Shown here: in pieces, positions 24,037 to 32,120 of the stretch | How positions within the stretch are numbered: position 1 is the first letter of the stretch | Layout of the letters: each line of letters begins with the position of its first letter | Source of the DNA: Treponema sp. | Lineage (GTDB): Bacteria; Spirochaetota; Spirochaetia; Treponematales; Breznakiellaceae | Direction: 5' to 3' | Assembly: GCA_031269405.1 (NCBI GenBank) | Contig: JAISZE010000128.1 | Location: 1 to 33,640 of the forward strand | Length of the DNA stretch: 33,640 nt | The notes under the pieces: model-generated | Databases searched by the model: none | Told to the model about the DNA's origin: nothing | What the model saw: the letters and a program-made list of their open reading frames with translations, nothing else | Position numbers and translations under genes: made by a program

Positions 24037-25344
24037 TTATAGACAGCTTGCGATAGCTCCCTCAAGGGCTTCCAGTTCGGGATCGATCAGGGCGATTGGT
24101 TCAACGCTCCTGTTTAGGACATGGAGTTTTTCAGGAAGCTTTGCGGCCTGGCCTGTAGTTTTTTTCACGATTTCCGCTTCTTTTGCGGGATGGCCTGTGG
24201 CCAAAACAATGGTATGGGCGTAACCGGACTCTTCTGTCCCGGCGAAGAGCTTGGCGGCGGCAAAGGCCACGGCGCTGTGGGGGTCCAGGAGCACGCCGTA
24301 CTCCTCCCAGGCTTGCTTCATGGCCGCTTCTGTGGACTCATCATTAATGGCAGCAGGGAAGACCATATTCCGCATTACCGCCGGGGCTTCCTGGTAGAAC
24401 GAAGCGAGGCGCTCGTAATTTGAAGGCTGGACTATATCCAGCGCAGGGGAATTGGTAACAATCAGGGGATGGGGGATGAACTTGCCGCCCTGGATGAATT
24501 CGCCGAAGGTGTTGTTGGCGTTCATAGCGGCGATAAAACCGTTTACGGGCATGCCGAATTTCCAGGCATAGAGCCCGGAGATAAGGTTTCCAAAATTCCC
24601 TGAAGGAACAGAGAAAATCAGGTCCTCTTTCAGATACTTTTTCGCCTTGACAAAAGCGTAGAGGTAATAAAAAGCCTGGGGCAGGAGCCTTCCGGGATTG
24701 ATGGTATTGGCGCAGGTAACATTGTAGCGTTCCGCGAAAGGCCGGTCGTTTATAAGTTTCGTGATAAGGGCCTGGCAGTCGTCATAGGCACCTCTGACCT
24801 GTATGGGAATGATATTGCCCCCATTGGGTGCAAACTCGGAAGGGTCCAGGCCCCTGATAGTCCCGGAAGGGTAAAGCAGCACTGATGTAAGCCCTTTACG
24901 GCTGCTAAACGCTCTTGCCACGCTTGCTCCCGTGTCTCCCCGTACCGCGCTTATGATCATAGCGCTGCCGTTGTTTTTAAGAAGCTCCTCCAGAACAGCG
25001 GCCAGGAAAGCCACGCCGAAGTCCTTGAAAACCCCTGTAGGGCCGTTATACAGGCTGAGGAGGGAGATATGGTCATCCAGTTGCTTCAGTTCAGGTTCAA
25101 AATCAAAAGCGCTTTCCGCTACCCTTGAGGCTGAAAAAGGGTTAAGCTCGCCCTGGAGTATGCCGGGAGCCACCGTCGCAACCAGTTCGGGATAGGTGGT
25201 TTTTTCATCCATGTACAGGAAAAATTGCCGCATATCCGGCGCCGAAGCAGGGACATAGAGCCCCCCTTCAGGCGGAAGACAGCGGAGAACAGCGTCTTTG
25301 AAAGAGGCCTGAGGTTTTTGGGATTTTGTGGACCGGAATTGCAT
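24037..25344 (-). CDS. thrC: Threonine synthase
   Basis: A 435-residue PLP enzyme that converts O-phospho-L-homoserine to L-threonine. The N-terminus (MQFRSTKSQKPQASFKDAVLRCLPPEGGLYVP) is the usual threonine synthase opening, trimmed here only for the call. Lys107 in GPTGVFKDFG is the probable Schiff-base lysine; the preceding residue is Asn where many relatives have His. SAVRGDTGAS and SVPSGNFGN form the phosphate and PLP cradle, and VLATGHPAK is near the C-terminus. The length is normal. The ATG at 25344 follows an in-frame TAA by one codon. There is no Shine-Dalgarno, and the -10 box lies just upstream, so the mRNA may be leaderless. It is followed by the mscS-like gene after 21 nt. Confidence 0.9.
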   Translation of the reverse strand: MQFRSTKSQKPQASFKDAVLRCLPPEGGLYVPASAPDMRQFFLYMDEKTTYPELVATVAPGILQGELNPFSASRVAESAFDFEPELKQLDDHISLLSLYNGPTGVFKDFGVAFLAAVLEELLKNNGSAMIISAVRGDTGASVARAFSSRKGLTSVLLYPSGTIRGLDPSEFAPNGGNIIPIQVRGAYDDCQALITKLINDRPFAERYNVTCANTINPGRLLPQAFYYLYAFVKAKKYLKEDLIFSVPSGNFGNLISGLYAWKFGMPVNGFIAAMNANNTFGEFIQGGKFIPHPLIVTNSPALDIVQPSNYERLASFYQEAPAVMRNMVFPAAINDESTEAAMKQAWEEYGVLLDPHSAVAFAAAKLFAGTEESGYAHTIVLATGHPAKEAEIVKKTTGQAAKLPEKLHVLNRSVEPIALIDPELEALEGAIASCL

Positions 25345-25352
25345 TTCTTAGT

Positions 25353-25381
25353 ATTATAAGTGATAGGTCGCCGGAATGCAA
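25353..25381 (-). promoter_or_regulatory. Promoter of thrC, implying a leaderless mRNA
   Basis: Minus strand: TTGCAT (25381-25376), 17 nt, TATAAT (25358-25353). The predicted start of transcription, near 25346, lies about 2 nt before the ATG. The -35 box is poor (3 of 6), the -10 perfect. Confidence 0.55.
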
Positions 25382-25403
25382 TTGAGGTTCCCGAGAGGAA
25401 AAA

Positions 25404-26552
25404 ATGAACAAAAAAGTCGGAATAGAACGCTGCAGCAGCTATAACAGGGATGAACTGTACCAGGCCCTTAAAACCGCCTCCGATCTGGCAGGGGGTTTGG
25501 ATGTGGCCGGTAAAACCGTTCTCTTAAAACCCAACATCGTCTTTGATTCTCCCCCGGAGAAGGCCGTCGTCACCCATCCGGCTTTTTTGGAAGCCTGTAT
25601 ACGGCTGGTCCGGGAAAAAGGGGCTGCCGGCATCCTGGCAGGCGACAGCCCGGGCCTCCAGGGGCCCGGTTTTACGGCCCGTCTTTCGCATATAGGGGAA
25701 ACGGCCATCCGGAACGGCGCCCAGTGGAGGGACTTTACCCGCGGAAAAGCCGAAGTCCCCTGCCCGGAAGGCAGGGCTGTGAAACAATTCTCCCTTGCCG
25801 GGGCAGTCCGGGAGGCGGACTGCATCATCAGCCTCCCTAAGCTCAAGACCCATCAGCTCATGATTTTTACCGGAGCCATGAAGAACCTCTTCGGCCTTGT
25901 CCCTTCGGCGGTTAAGAGCGCCTTCCATGTACGTTTTCCCTCACAGGAAAGCTTCGCCTCAATGATCACCGATCTTAACTTGGCGGTAAAGCCCCATTAC
26001 GCCTTTATGGACGCCGTTACCGGTATGGAAGGTCCCGGCCCGGCAGCAGGAACCCCAAGGCAGATAGGTCTGGTTCTCGCTTCCTCTAATCTCCTTGCCC
26101 TGGACGCTGCGGCGTGCCTTATCATAGGGTATCCCCCTGAGGCAATTCCCGTCAGCCGTGAAGCCCTGGCCCGGGGGGTCTGGCTCAACGATTTTTCTGA
26201 AATTGAGTATCCTGGCCTTCACCCGGAAGAGGTAAGGATTCCTGATTTTGTCAAAGTCCCTCTTAAAAAACCGGGCAGCCAGCTCCTGGACTTCCTGCTC
26301 CCCAGGAGGCTGAGGCGTTTCCGGGAAGCCCTTGTCCCAAGGCCGGAGATCCGGCATGACGTATGCATTCGCTGCGGGGACTGCGCCCGTATCTGCGCAT
26401 CAAGGGCTATCGCTCCCTTTGGGGAAGGGAAGGAAAGGCGGATGGCCGTCAATTACAAAAAATGCATCCGCTGTTACTGCTGTCATGAAATATGCCCCTT
26501 AAAGGCGATTACTATCAAAAAGGTGAAAATCACCCAGGCGCTGAGAGGGTAA
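25404..26552 (+). CDS. DUF362-domain protein with two C-terminal 4Fe-4S clusters
   Basis: A 382-residue iron-sulfur protein. Residues 1-300 form a DUF362 domain: VLLKPNIVFDSPPEKAVVTHP, ADCIISLPKLKTHQLMIFTGAMKNLFGLVP and the MDAVTGMEGPGPAAGTPR stretch are typical. The C-terminus is a ferredoxin-like module with Cys321, 324, 327 and 331 (CIRCGDCARIC) and Cys354, 357, 360 and 364 (CIRCYCCHEICP), enough for two 4Fe-4S clusters. It is common in anaerobes and probably handles electrons; the substrate is unknown to me. No signal peptide. The ATG has GAGAGG 6-11 nt upstream. It is divergent from thrC, the two promoter regions sharing about 60 bp, and no partner gene follows it. Confidence 0.85.
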   Translation: MNKKVGIERCSSYNRDELYQALKTASDLAGGLDVAGKTVLLKPNIVFDSPPEKAVVTHPAFLEACIRLVREKGAAGILAGDSPGLQGPGFTARLSHIGETAIRNGAQWRDFTRGKAEVPCPEGRAVKQFSLAGAVREADCIISLPKLKTHQLMIFTGAMKNLFGLVPSAVKSAFHVRFPSQESFASMITDLNLAVKPHYAFMDAVTGMEGPGPAAGTPRQIGLVLASSNLLALDAAACLIIGYPPEAIPVSREALARGVWLNDFSEIEYPGLHPEEVRIPDFVKVPLKKPGSQLLDFLLPRRLRRFREALVPRPEIRHDVCIRCGDCARICASRAIAPFGEGKERRMAVNYKKCIRCYCCHEICPLKAITIKKVKITQALRG

Positions 26553-26555
26553 CTG

Positions 26556-26597
26556 CTAAACTTGATCCGCGTTTTTTGGTAAAAGCCGGAGGCGGGG
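26556..26597 (+). repeat. Repeat unit copy C, diverged
   Basis: CTAAACTTGATCCGCG at 26556-26571 and CCGGAGGCGGGG ending at 26597 match the two blocks of copies A and B with a few substitutions and the same spacing of about 14 nt. It lies directly after the DUF362 gene, between it and jetA. Confidence 0.5.
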
Positions 26598-26620
26598 TTG
26601 GTTGATTCGCCGGCGGGGTT
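26591..26620 (+). repeat. Direct repeat GGCGGGGTT
   Basis: GGCGGGGTT occurs at 26591-26599 and again at 26612-26620, 21 nt apart, at the edge of repeat copy C and just before the hairpin. Confidence 0.5.
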
Positions 26621-26621
26621 C

Positions 26622-26647
26622 ATACCCAGGGGCTTGCTCCTGGGTAT
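26622..26647. terminator. 12-bp hairpin between the DUF362 gene and the Wadjet operon
   Basis: ATACCCAGGGGC (26622-26633) pairs with GCTCCTGGGTAT (26636-26647), all Watson-Crick except one G-T. It is followed by CTTCATTTT, a partial T-run. It probably ends the DUF362 transcript and separates it from the jet promoter just downstream. Confidence 0.6.
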
Positions 26648-26660
26648 CTTCATTTTCCCC

Positions 26661-26689
26661 TTGACAAAGCAAATTCCTTCACCTACCGT
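26661..26689 (+). promoter_or_regulatory. Candidate promoter of the Wadjet operon, leaderless type
   Basis: TTGACA at 26661-26666 and a weak -10, TACCGT at 26684-26689, spaced by 17 nt. The implied transcription start falls on or beside the jetA ATG at 26696. A weak -10 would fit low basal expression of a defence operon. Confidence 0.45.
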
Positions 26690-26695
26690 TAAGCC

Positions 26696-28279
26696 ATGTC
26701 TCCCGGGTCAGGCGTTTTTTCCGTCTTGCCAGAAAATTTTTTCTCTCCCCTGGCGTGGGTGAACAAGCAGCATTATGCGGCGCTGCTGGTACTTTACTAC
26801 CGGCTTTTCCAGGAAAACACCCGGGGTCTTGAACGGGAACTGGTGATCCGCGAGTTTATGGCCTATTTGGTTCTCCATAGGGACGCCCTGGCGGACGAAG
26901 GGGAAGGGGACGCCGAAGGGGATATTGAAACCGGCGCTGTTCAGGCAGGCCAGCGGATCGTTGAAGAAAAACAGGGTTCCGGAGAGCTGGATTTTGGTGA
27001 TGATGCAATGCCGGCCTCAAGGGAAGGCGAAAACAGCGGCGCTGCCGGCAAAAGCGCGCCAGGAGGGAGCCGGTTGTTTGACGAGCGCGAGGCGGCAAAC
27101 CGGTTTCTGCGCAGGCTCATCGCTGCCGGTTGGCTTGGGGAGGAAACGCTTGCGGATTTTACCCGGGTCATCAATATCACCCCCTGGGGCAAGCCTTTTT
27201 TTGAATCTCTGGTAAAGGTTGACGAAGGGCTCAAAATCGAATACGAAAGCCATGTGGTGAATGTTTATTCCTCTCTCTGCGGGGAGACGGTAAAGGAGAA
27301 CGGCCACTTCATGGTTCTCAAAGCCCGGGAAGAGGCACGGGCCCTCATTGATTCCCTCAAAGTGTTATCCCAGAGCATCAAGGGCTATTACGACGCGTTG
27401 AACGCCGAAGAAGTGCGGTCCAGGGCCAGCGAGGTTTTGCACGAACACTACGACCTCTATGCCGGGGAGGTTCTGGACAAGGCTTACAAACGGCTCAAAA
27501 CATCGGACAACGTTTCCCGTTACCGCCAGAGTATTTTCAGGCAAGTGGCGGCCCTGCTTGGCGATGACGCGTGGCTTAATGAAAGCGCAGGCAAATATCT
27601 CAGAATACTTCAGACCACCAGGGAGGACTGCCGGAAACGGCTTGTATCCATGCTTGAGGATATACGGGACGATCTCCGTTCGGTGGATCCTATGGAGGAC
27701 GATATTGACAAGCGGAACGCCGACTATTCCCGCCAAAGCATTGAAATTATCAAAGCCCATATAGAGCCTGACAGTACTGTTGCAGGCAAACTGGGAATCC
27801 TGACAAAAGCCGTTTACAACGGCAATGAGGAGCTTCAAAGGCAGCTTGCCCATGGCGTCTACCGTATCAGTTTCCTTTCCCCATCTTCCCTGGTTTTTCG
27901 CACCCAGCGTGAGGAAGGGAATTTTCAAATCCAGGTTTCCAAAGCCGACCTTGAGGCCCTCTCCAAAACCGAAGAGGAATTTTTTACACGTATGCGCCGC
28001 CGCCTTTCAATCAAACGCATCAACGCATGGCTCGATGAACAAGGCGGCCGGAATCGGCAGATTCTCTTCCCTGCGGATCTTATCAATGATGAAGATTCTT
28101 TTATCCGGTTTGTTTACGCCCTGCTTTATGGCGATTCCCGGAAAGATTTTACATACACCGTTGAGGATGAGTTCCCGGGTGAAGCCGGAGTTTCTGTCAG
28201 GAATACAAAATCAGTAAGCGCCGCCGGTTATGCGGTTCCTGATATACGGTTCAGAAAGAAAGAAGGAGGGAAAGCGTGA
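26696..28279 (+). CDS. jetA: Wadjet anti-plasmid system subunit JetA (DUF5716, type III; MukF/kleisin-like)
   Basis: A 527-residue kleisin-like subunit that bridges the JetC SMC dimer and recruits JetB. The opening FSVLPENFFSPLAWVNKQHYAALLVLYYRLF is the DUF5716 type (quoted in part as a family mark), followed by a winged-helix region split by an acidic, Gly/Ala-rich insertion at about residues 60-120, then RFLRRLIAAGWLGEE and a long helical middle part. The ATG at 26696 is the first possible start because an in-frame TAA lies two codons upstream; it has no Shine-Dalgarno, so translation is probably leaderless. The stop overlaps the jetB start in GTGA. Membership rests on the N-terminal pattern plus the three downstream genes, which leave little doubt. 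Confidence 0.85.
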   Translation: MSPGSGVFSVLPENFFSPLAWVNKQHYAALLVLYYRLFQENTRGLERELVIREFMAYLVLHRDALADEGEGDAEGDIETGAVQAGQRIVEEKQGSGELDFGDDAMPASREGENSGAAGKSAPGGSRLFDEREAANRFLRRLIAAGWLGEETLADFTRVINITPWGKPFFESLVKVDEGLKIEYESHVVNVYSSLCGETVKENGHFMVLKAREEARALIDSLKVLSQSIKGYYDALNAEEVRSRASEVLHEHYDLYAGEVLDKAYKRLKTSDNVSRYRQSIFRQVAALLGDDAWLNESAGKYLRILQTTREDCRKRLVSMLEDIRDDLRSVDPMEDDIDKRNADYSRQSIEIIKAHIEPDSTVAGKLGILTKAVYNGNEELQRQLAHGVYRISFLSPSSLVFRTQREEGNFQIQVSKADLEALSKTEEEFFTRMRRRLSIKRINAWLDEQGGRNRQILFPADLINDEDSFIRFVYALLYGDSRKDFTYTVEDEFPGEAGVSVRNTKSVSAAGYAVPDIRFRKKEGGKA

Positions 28280-28911
28280 ATCAGGACCTTGACGCTCTTA
28301 CTCTGATCCGGGATCTGTCAACCGGGGAATTCGAGCTTTTTAAGTCTGCCCTCCATATACTTACATCCAAAACTTTTATTATCCGGGGTATCAATAAGGA
28401 ATGGGAAATTTACGATTTCACTATCAGGAACATCGCCCTTTTTGACGCCTGGTTTTCCTGCATGGACGCTTCTCTTGTTCGTGACGAGAGTCTGGGGATC
28501 ATTGCCTTTCGAGGCTCAGGAAAAACAAGGCTGTATTTTTCCCGCGAAGAACTATGCGGAGTCCTGGTCCTGCGGCATTTATACGAGGATAAAAAAAATG
28601 AAGTTTCCCTTACGGCGTTTCCTGTTGTTGCCTTGCCGGACTTTCAGCAGAAATACAACGCCCTGACCGGCGGGGAGATCAAAAAAACCGCCCTTGTCAA
28701 TATGCTGCGGCGCCTTTCTTCGTGCAAACTCATAGCGCTCACTTCCCAGGACTACGCCGATCCTGAAGGGCTTATCCTGCTGTATCCGAGCATACCCTTG
28801 AGCATCGATCGCGCCGCCCTGGACGAAGGCATAGCCTTCCTGGGGAACAAGGCCTCCGGCGCTGGGGAGGACGATGCGGACGCTTCGGCTTTACCAGAGG
28901 GCGAATCATGA
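28276..28911 (+). CDS. jetB: Wadjet subunit JetB (DUF4194; MukE/kite-like)
   Basis: A 211-residue subunit of the MukE/KITE kind that binds the JetA kleisin as a dimer through winged helices. The sequence has the DUF4194 pattern: an N-terminal helix (LIRDLSTGEFELFKSALHIL), an IRGINKEWEIYDFTIRN segment, and the ETL-like helix GGEIKKTALVNMLRRLSSCKLIALTSQD leading into a strand pair with LILLYPSIPLSI. It starts with GTG at 28276, overlapping the jetA stop by 4 nt, with GGAGGG 7-12 nt upstream. The stop overlaps the jetC ATG in ATGA. An acidic C-terminal tail ends the protein. Confidence 0.85.
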   Translation: MNQDLDALTLIRDLSTGEFELFKSALHILTSKTFIIRGINKEWEIYDFTIRNIALFDAWFSCMDASLVRDESLGIIAFRGSGKTRLYFSREELCGVLVLRHLYEDKKNEVSLTAFPVVALPDFQQKYNALTGGEIKKTALVNMLRRLSSCKLIALTSQDYADPEGLILLYPSIPLSIDRAALDEGIAFLGNKASGAGEDDADASALPEGES

Positions 28912-31900
28912 TCACCCTGGAACGCCTCAGGCTTGTTAACTGGCACAACTTCGAGGACACGGTGATAGAGATCGGAAACCGCTGCCTTCTGGCAGGGGAT
29001 AACGGTTCCGGTAAATCCACGGTTATCGATGCCATCCAGTACGTGCTAGCGGCGAACCTCAGAATGGCTAGATTCAATTCCGCCGCAGAGGAACGGCGGG
29101 GGGGCGGCAGGGACCTTATGGGCTATGTGCGCTGCAAACTTGGCAGCGACACTACTGAGTACCGCCGGGGCGACACTGTGGCCCATGTTATGCTTGAGTT
29201 TCAGACCAGCGGTCCTCATGCGGGCTTTGCCTGCGGCGTCTGTATTGAGGCCTATAAAGACAACCATTACACCGAACATTTCTGGACCGGCTCCGGTATT
29301 CCCATCAAAGACCTCCCGGTATATTCAGAACAGGGCATCGGGGGCCTAAAGACTCCCCTGGTTTTCCGCCAGATCAAAACCATCTTTACTGAGTTGAAAA
29401 TCGAACCCTATGACGCGAAACGGCTTTATCTGCGGGATCTGACCAATAGGCTGGGGGTGTTCAAACGGCAGCAGCAGGATCCGAACCCGTACCTTGATTC
29501 CCTCACCCGTTCCATCGGCTTTAAACCTCTGGATTCTATCGACCAATTTGTCTGCGAATATATTCTCGAAGAGAACCCCGTATCCATCCAGGACATGAAG
29601 CAGAACCTTGAGAACTACAAGGAAGCTGACCGTCAGGCAAAAGGGGCAACCGCAAAAATCGCGCATTTGAAAAAAATATGCGCTAAAGCGGCGGAATGGC
29701 GGAAGTACGACGGCCTTATCCTCAAGCAGGAATATTTAAAGCTCAGAATAGAGCTGGAGAACAAAAAACAAAACAAGGACAACGTCTCCCGCCAGCTTGT
29801 GGAAACCCAAAATAAACTGGATTTTGTTAACCGCGAGATTGCTTCTTTTAATCAAAAGCACCAGGATCTGGAACAGGAACTCCGGGCTGTGGATATGAGC
29901 CTTGCGGCCAATAACGCGCACCGGCTGTACGAGGAAATAAACGGACGCATCAAACGGCTCGAAAACGATCTTGTGGCGGAAGAGGAAAAAAGCGCCCGTT
30001 ACAGCGGGCTTAAAGCCCAGTGCGAAGCTTTGCTGGGCCGTTCTATTTCCGAACAATTTGACGATGAAAGCGCCGCTGTTGCCGCTGAAGCGAAGAAGTA
30101 CCAGGATGAAAAATACGCCGCCGGGAAAAGGCGGGAAGAGGCCGCCGGAAGCCTCAAAGACATTCGCGGGGAGCTGGCCGACCTTGAACGGGGTATACTC
30201 CGCTACCCCGATGCCCCGAGGGAACTCAAGGAGGCATTGGAAAAAGCGGGTATTGATGCCTTCTTTTTGGCAGAAGCTGCGGAGATTACCGATCCGGCCT
30301 GGGTGGACGCTGTGGAAGGTTGGCTCAACACCCGGCGCTTTGCGGCTCTTGTGGATCCGAAAAATTTTCAGAAAGCCCTGGAAGTCTACGACCGCCTGCC
30401 CCGCTCTGTAGCCGGGGCCTTTATCCCTAATATCGAAAAGATGCGCAATGCCAAAACAGCCCAGGGGAGCCTTGCGGAACTGGTCCAGGCCGACGGCTAT
30501 GCCCGTATCTACATTGACTACAGCCTGGGAAAGGTGATGCGGGCGGATATTTCAAACCTCAGGCAGTACGACTCGGCGGTAACTAGGGAATGTATGACCT
30601 ACACAGGCCATACCGCTTCCAGGATAAGGGAAGATGTGTACCGCCGCCATTACCTGGGCCGGGCCGCCCTGGAAGAACGGCGGAAATTCCTGGCCGCAGA
30701 AGCGGAACGGGTTGGGGCCGATCTTGCCAGGGCCGAAAAAGAAGAGCGCGAAGCCGCAGGCCGCGGGGACTGCTGCGACCGGGTCCTCCGCTTCTTGCCG
30801 GAGTTGAAGTATCTCTTCCCCTCCCTTGCGGCCGCCGGGGCTCTCAAAAACGATCTTGCAAAAGCGCAGGAAGAACTTGCCGCAATAGACACCCAGTCGT
30901 TCCGGGAGCTTGAGGACAAACGCAAAGACCTGGAAGGGCAGTTGTCATTATTAAAAGAAAGCAGCGATTCTGCGCAAAAAACGTTGGGGCTCTTGCTTGG
31001 CAAATTGGCCTCTTCCCAGGACGCGCTGGATCAATTCACCCGTTTAGCGGAAGAAAAAGAAGAGGCTATCAGAAATTTCGGAGCCGAACACCCCCTTATG
31101 CTGGCTGACTGCGAAGCTTATGCGGAAAAGCGGTTTTCTGAGGTTTCTATCACCGAGCTTGCCGCCACTTACGAGTCCACTCTGAAAGGATTCAGGAGCC
31201 GTACTGAGTCCCTCAAAAAAGAATATAACCGCCTGGCGGCAGATTACGAACAGGAGTTCCATCACTGGCTGGGCATGGAGCCTTCGGAAAACACCGAAGC
31301 CGAAACCCTGTTGAAACGGCTTGAGACTTCGGAGTTGCCTGAGTACCGGGAGAAAATCGCCAGGGCCTATCAGGACGCGGAGAAAGAATTCAAGGATCAT
31401 TTTATTTCCCGCCTTAACGAACACATTGAAGAAGCCAAAGAAAGTTTCAGTGAGATTAACGATATCCTCCGTACCCTGCATTTCGGGCGGGACCAGTACC
31501 GCTTTACGCTGGAGGAACTAAGCGAGCGGAAGGGGCAGATCGAAGTTATCAGGCAGGCGGCCCGGATACCGTCCGCAGAGGACGGTCTCTTTTCCCAGCT
31601 TGCCGGTTCCGGGGAACGCAAGGCCGCCCAGGATCTCTTTGACCGCATCCTCTATTCCCCCCTGGACTCCAAGGAATTGCGGGACATCTGCGATTATCGT
31701 ACCTACTTCCATTACGACATCAAGATCAGGGAAACCGATAACATCGACGAAAGCACCGGTATCGCCGCAGAGCTTTCCCTGTCCAAGGTGCTGAAAGAAA
31801 AATCCGGCGGCGAATCCCAGACCCCCTACTATGTGGCCATTGCCGCCAGCTTCTACCGTTTTTACAAGGCCAGGCCCGAGAGTACCGTGCGTCTTGTGAT

Positions 31901-32120
31901 CTTTGACGAAGCCTTTAACCGCATGGACGATGAACGCATTGGCAAGATCCTCTCGTTCTACAATAACCTGAACCTTCAAATCATCACTTCAGTCCCGCCT
32001 GAAAAGATTGAAGCTATCGGCCCTTACATGGACCGCATCAATGTCATAAGCCGTTTTGGCAGCGCCGTGAAAGTCCGGGACTGTCACATTGATACTATAG
32101 ACCAGGGCGCTGTGAAATGA
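28908..32120 (+). CDS. jetC: Wadjet SMC ATPase JetC (MukB-like)
   Basis: A 1070-residue SMC-type ATPase, the motor of the Wadjet complex that extrudes DNA loops. The N-terminal head has Walker A GDNGSGKST at 30-38 with DAIQYVLA after it; long coiled coils (DNVSRQLVETQNKLDFV, EIASFNQKHQDLEQEL) flank a central non-coiled region (about 440-620, including the WVDAVEGWLNTRRFAALVD stretch) that is the probable hinge. The C-terminal head shows the signature SGGESQTP at 966-973 and Walker B LVIFDEAFNRMDDERI with Asp1000 and Glu1001. It uses the MukB/RecF-style layout rather than the chromosomal Smc layout, so it is not a second Smc. ATG at 28908 in ATGA overlap with jetB; its own stop overlaps jetD the same way. 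Confidence 0.9.
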   Translation: MITLERLRLVNWHNFEDTVIEIGNRCLLAGDNGSGKSTVIDAIQYVLAANLRMARFNSAAEERRGGGRDLMGYVRCKLGSDTTEYRRGDTVAHVMLEFQTSGPHAGFACGVCIEAYKDNHYTEHFWTGSGIPIKDLPVYSEQGIGGLKTPLVFRQIKTIFTELKIEPYDAKRLYLRDLTNRLGVFKRQQQDPNPYLDSLTRSIGFKPLDSIDQFVCEYILEENPVSIQDMKQNLENYKEADRQAKGATAKIAHLKKICAKAAEWRKYDGLILKQEYLKLRIELENKKQNKDNVSRQLVETQNKLDFVNREIASFNQKHQDLEQELRAVDMSLAANNAHRLYEEINGRIKRLENDLVAEEEKSARYSGLKAQCEALLGRSISEQFDDESAAVAAEAKKYQDEKYAAGKRREEAAGSLKDIRGELADLERGILRYPDAPRELKEALEKAGIDAFFLAEAAEITDPAWVDAVEGWLNTRRFAALVDPKNFQKALEVYDRLPRSVAGAFIPNIEKMRNAKTAQGSLAELVQADGYARIYIDYSLGKVMRADISNLRQYDSAVTRECMTYTGHTASRIREDVYRRHYLGRAALEERRKFLAAEAERVGADLARAEKEEREAAGRGDCCDRVLRFLPELKYLFPSLAAAGALKNDLAKAQEELAAIDTQSFRELEDKRKDLEGQLSLLKESSDSAQKTLGLLLGKLASSQDALDQFTRLAEEKEEAIRNFGAEHPLMLADCEAYAEKRFSEVSITELAATYESTLKGFRSRTESLKKEYNRLAADYEQEFHHWLGMEPSENTEAETLLKRLETSELPEYREKIARAYQDAEKEFKDHFISRLNEHIEEAKESFSEINDILRTLHFGRDQYRFTLEELSERKGQIEVIRQAARIPSAEDGLFSQLAGSGERKAAQDLFDRILYSPLDSKELRDICDYRTYFHYDIKIRETDNIDESTGIAAELSLSKVLKEKSGGESQTPYYVAIAASFYRFYKARPESTVRLVIFDEAFNRMDDERIGKILSFYNNLNLQIITSVPPEKIEAIGPYMDRINVISRFGSAVKVRDCHIDTIDQGAVK

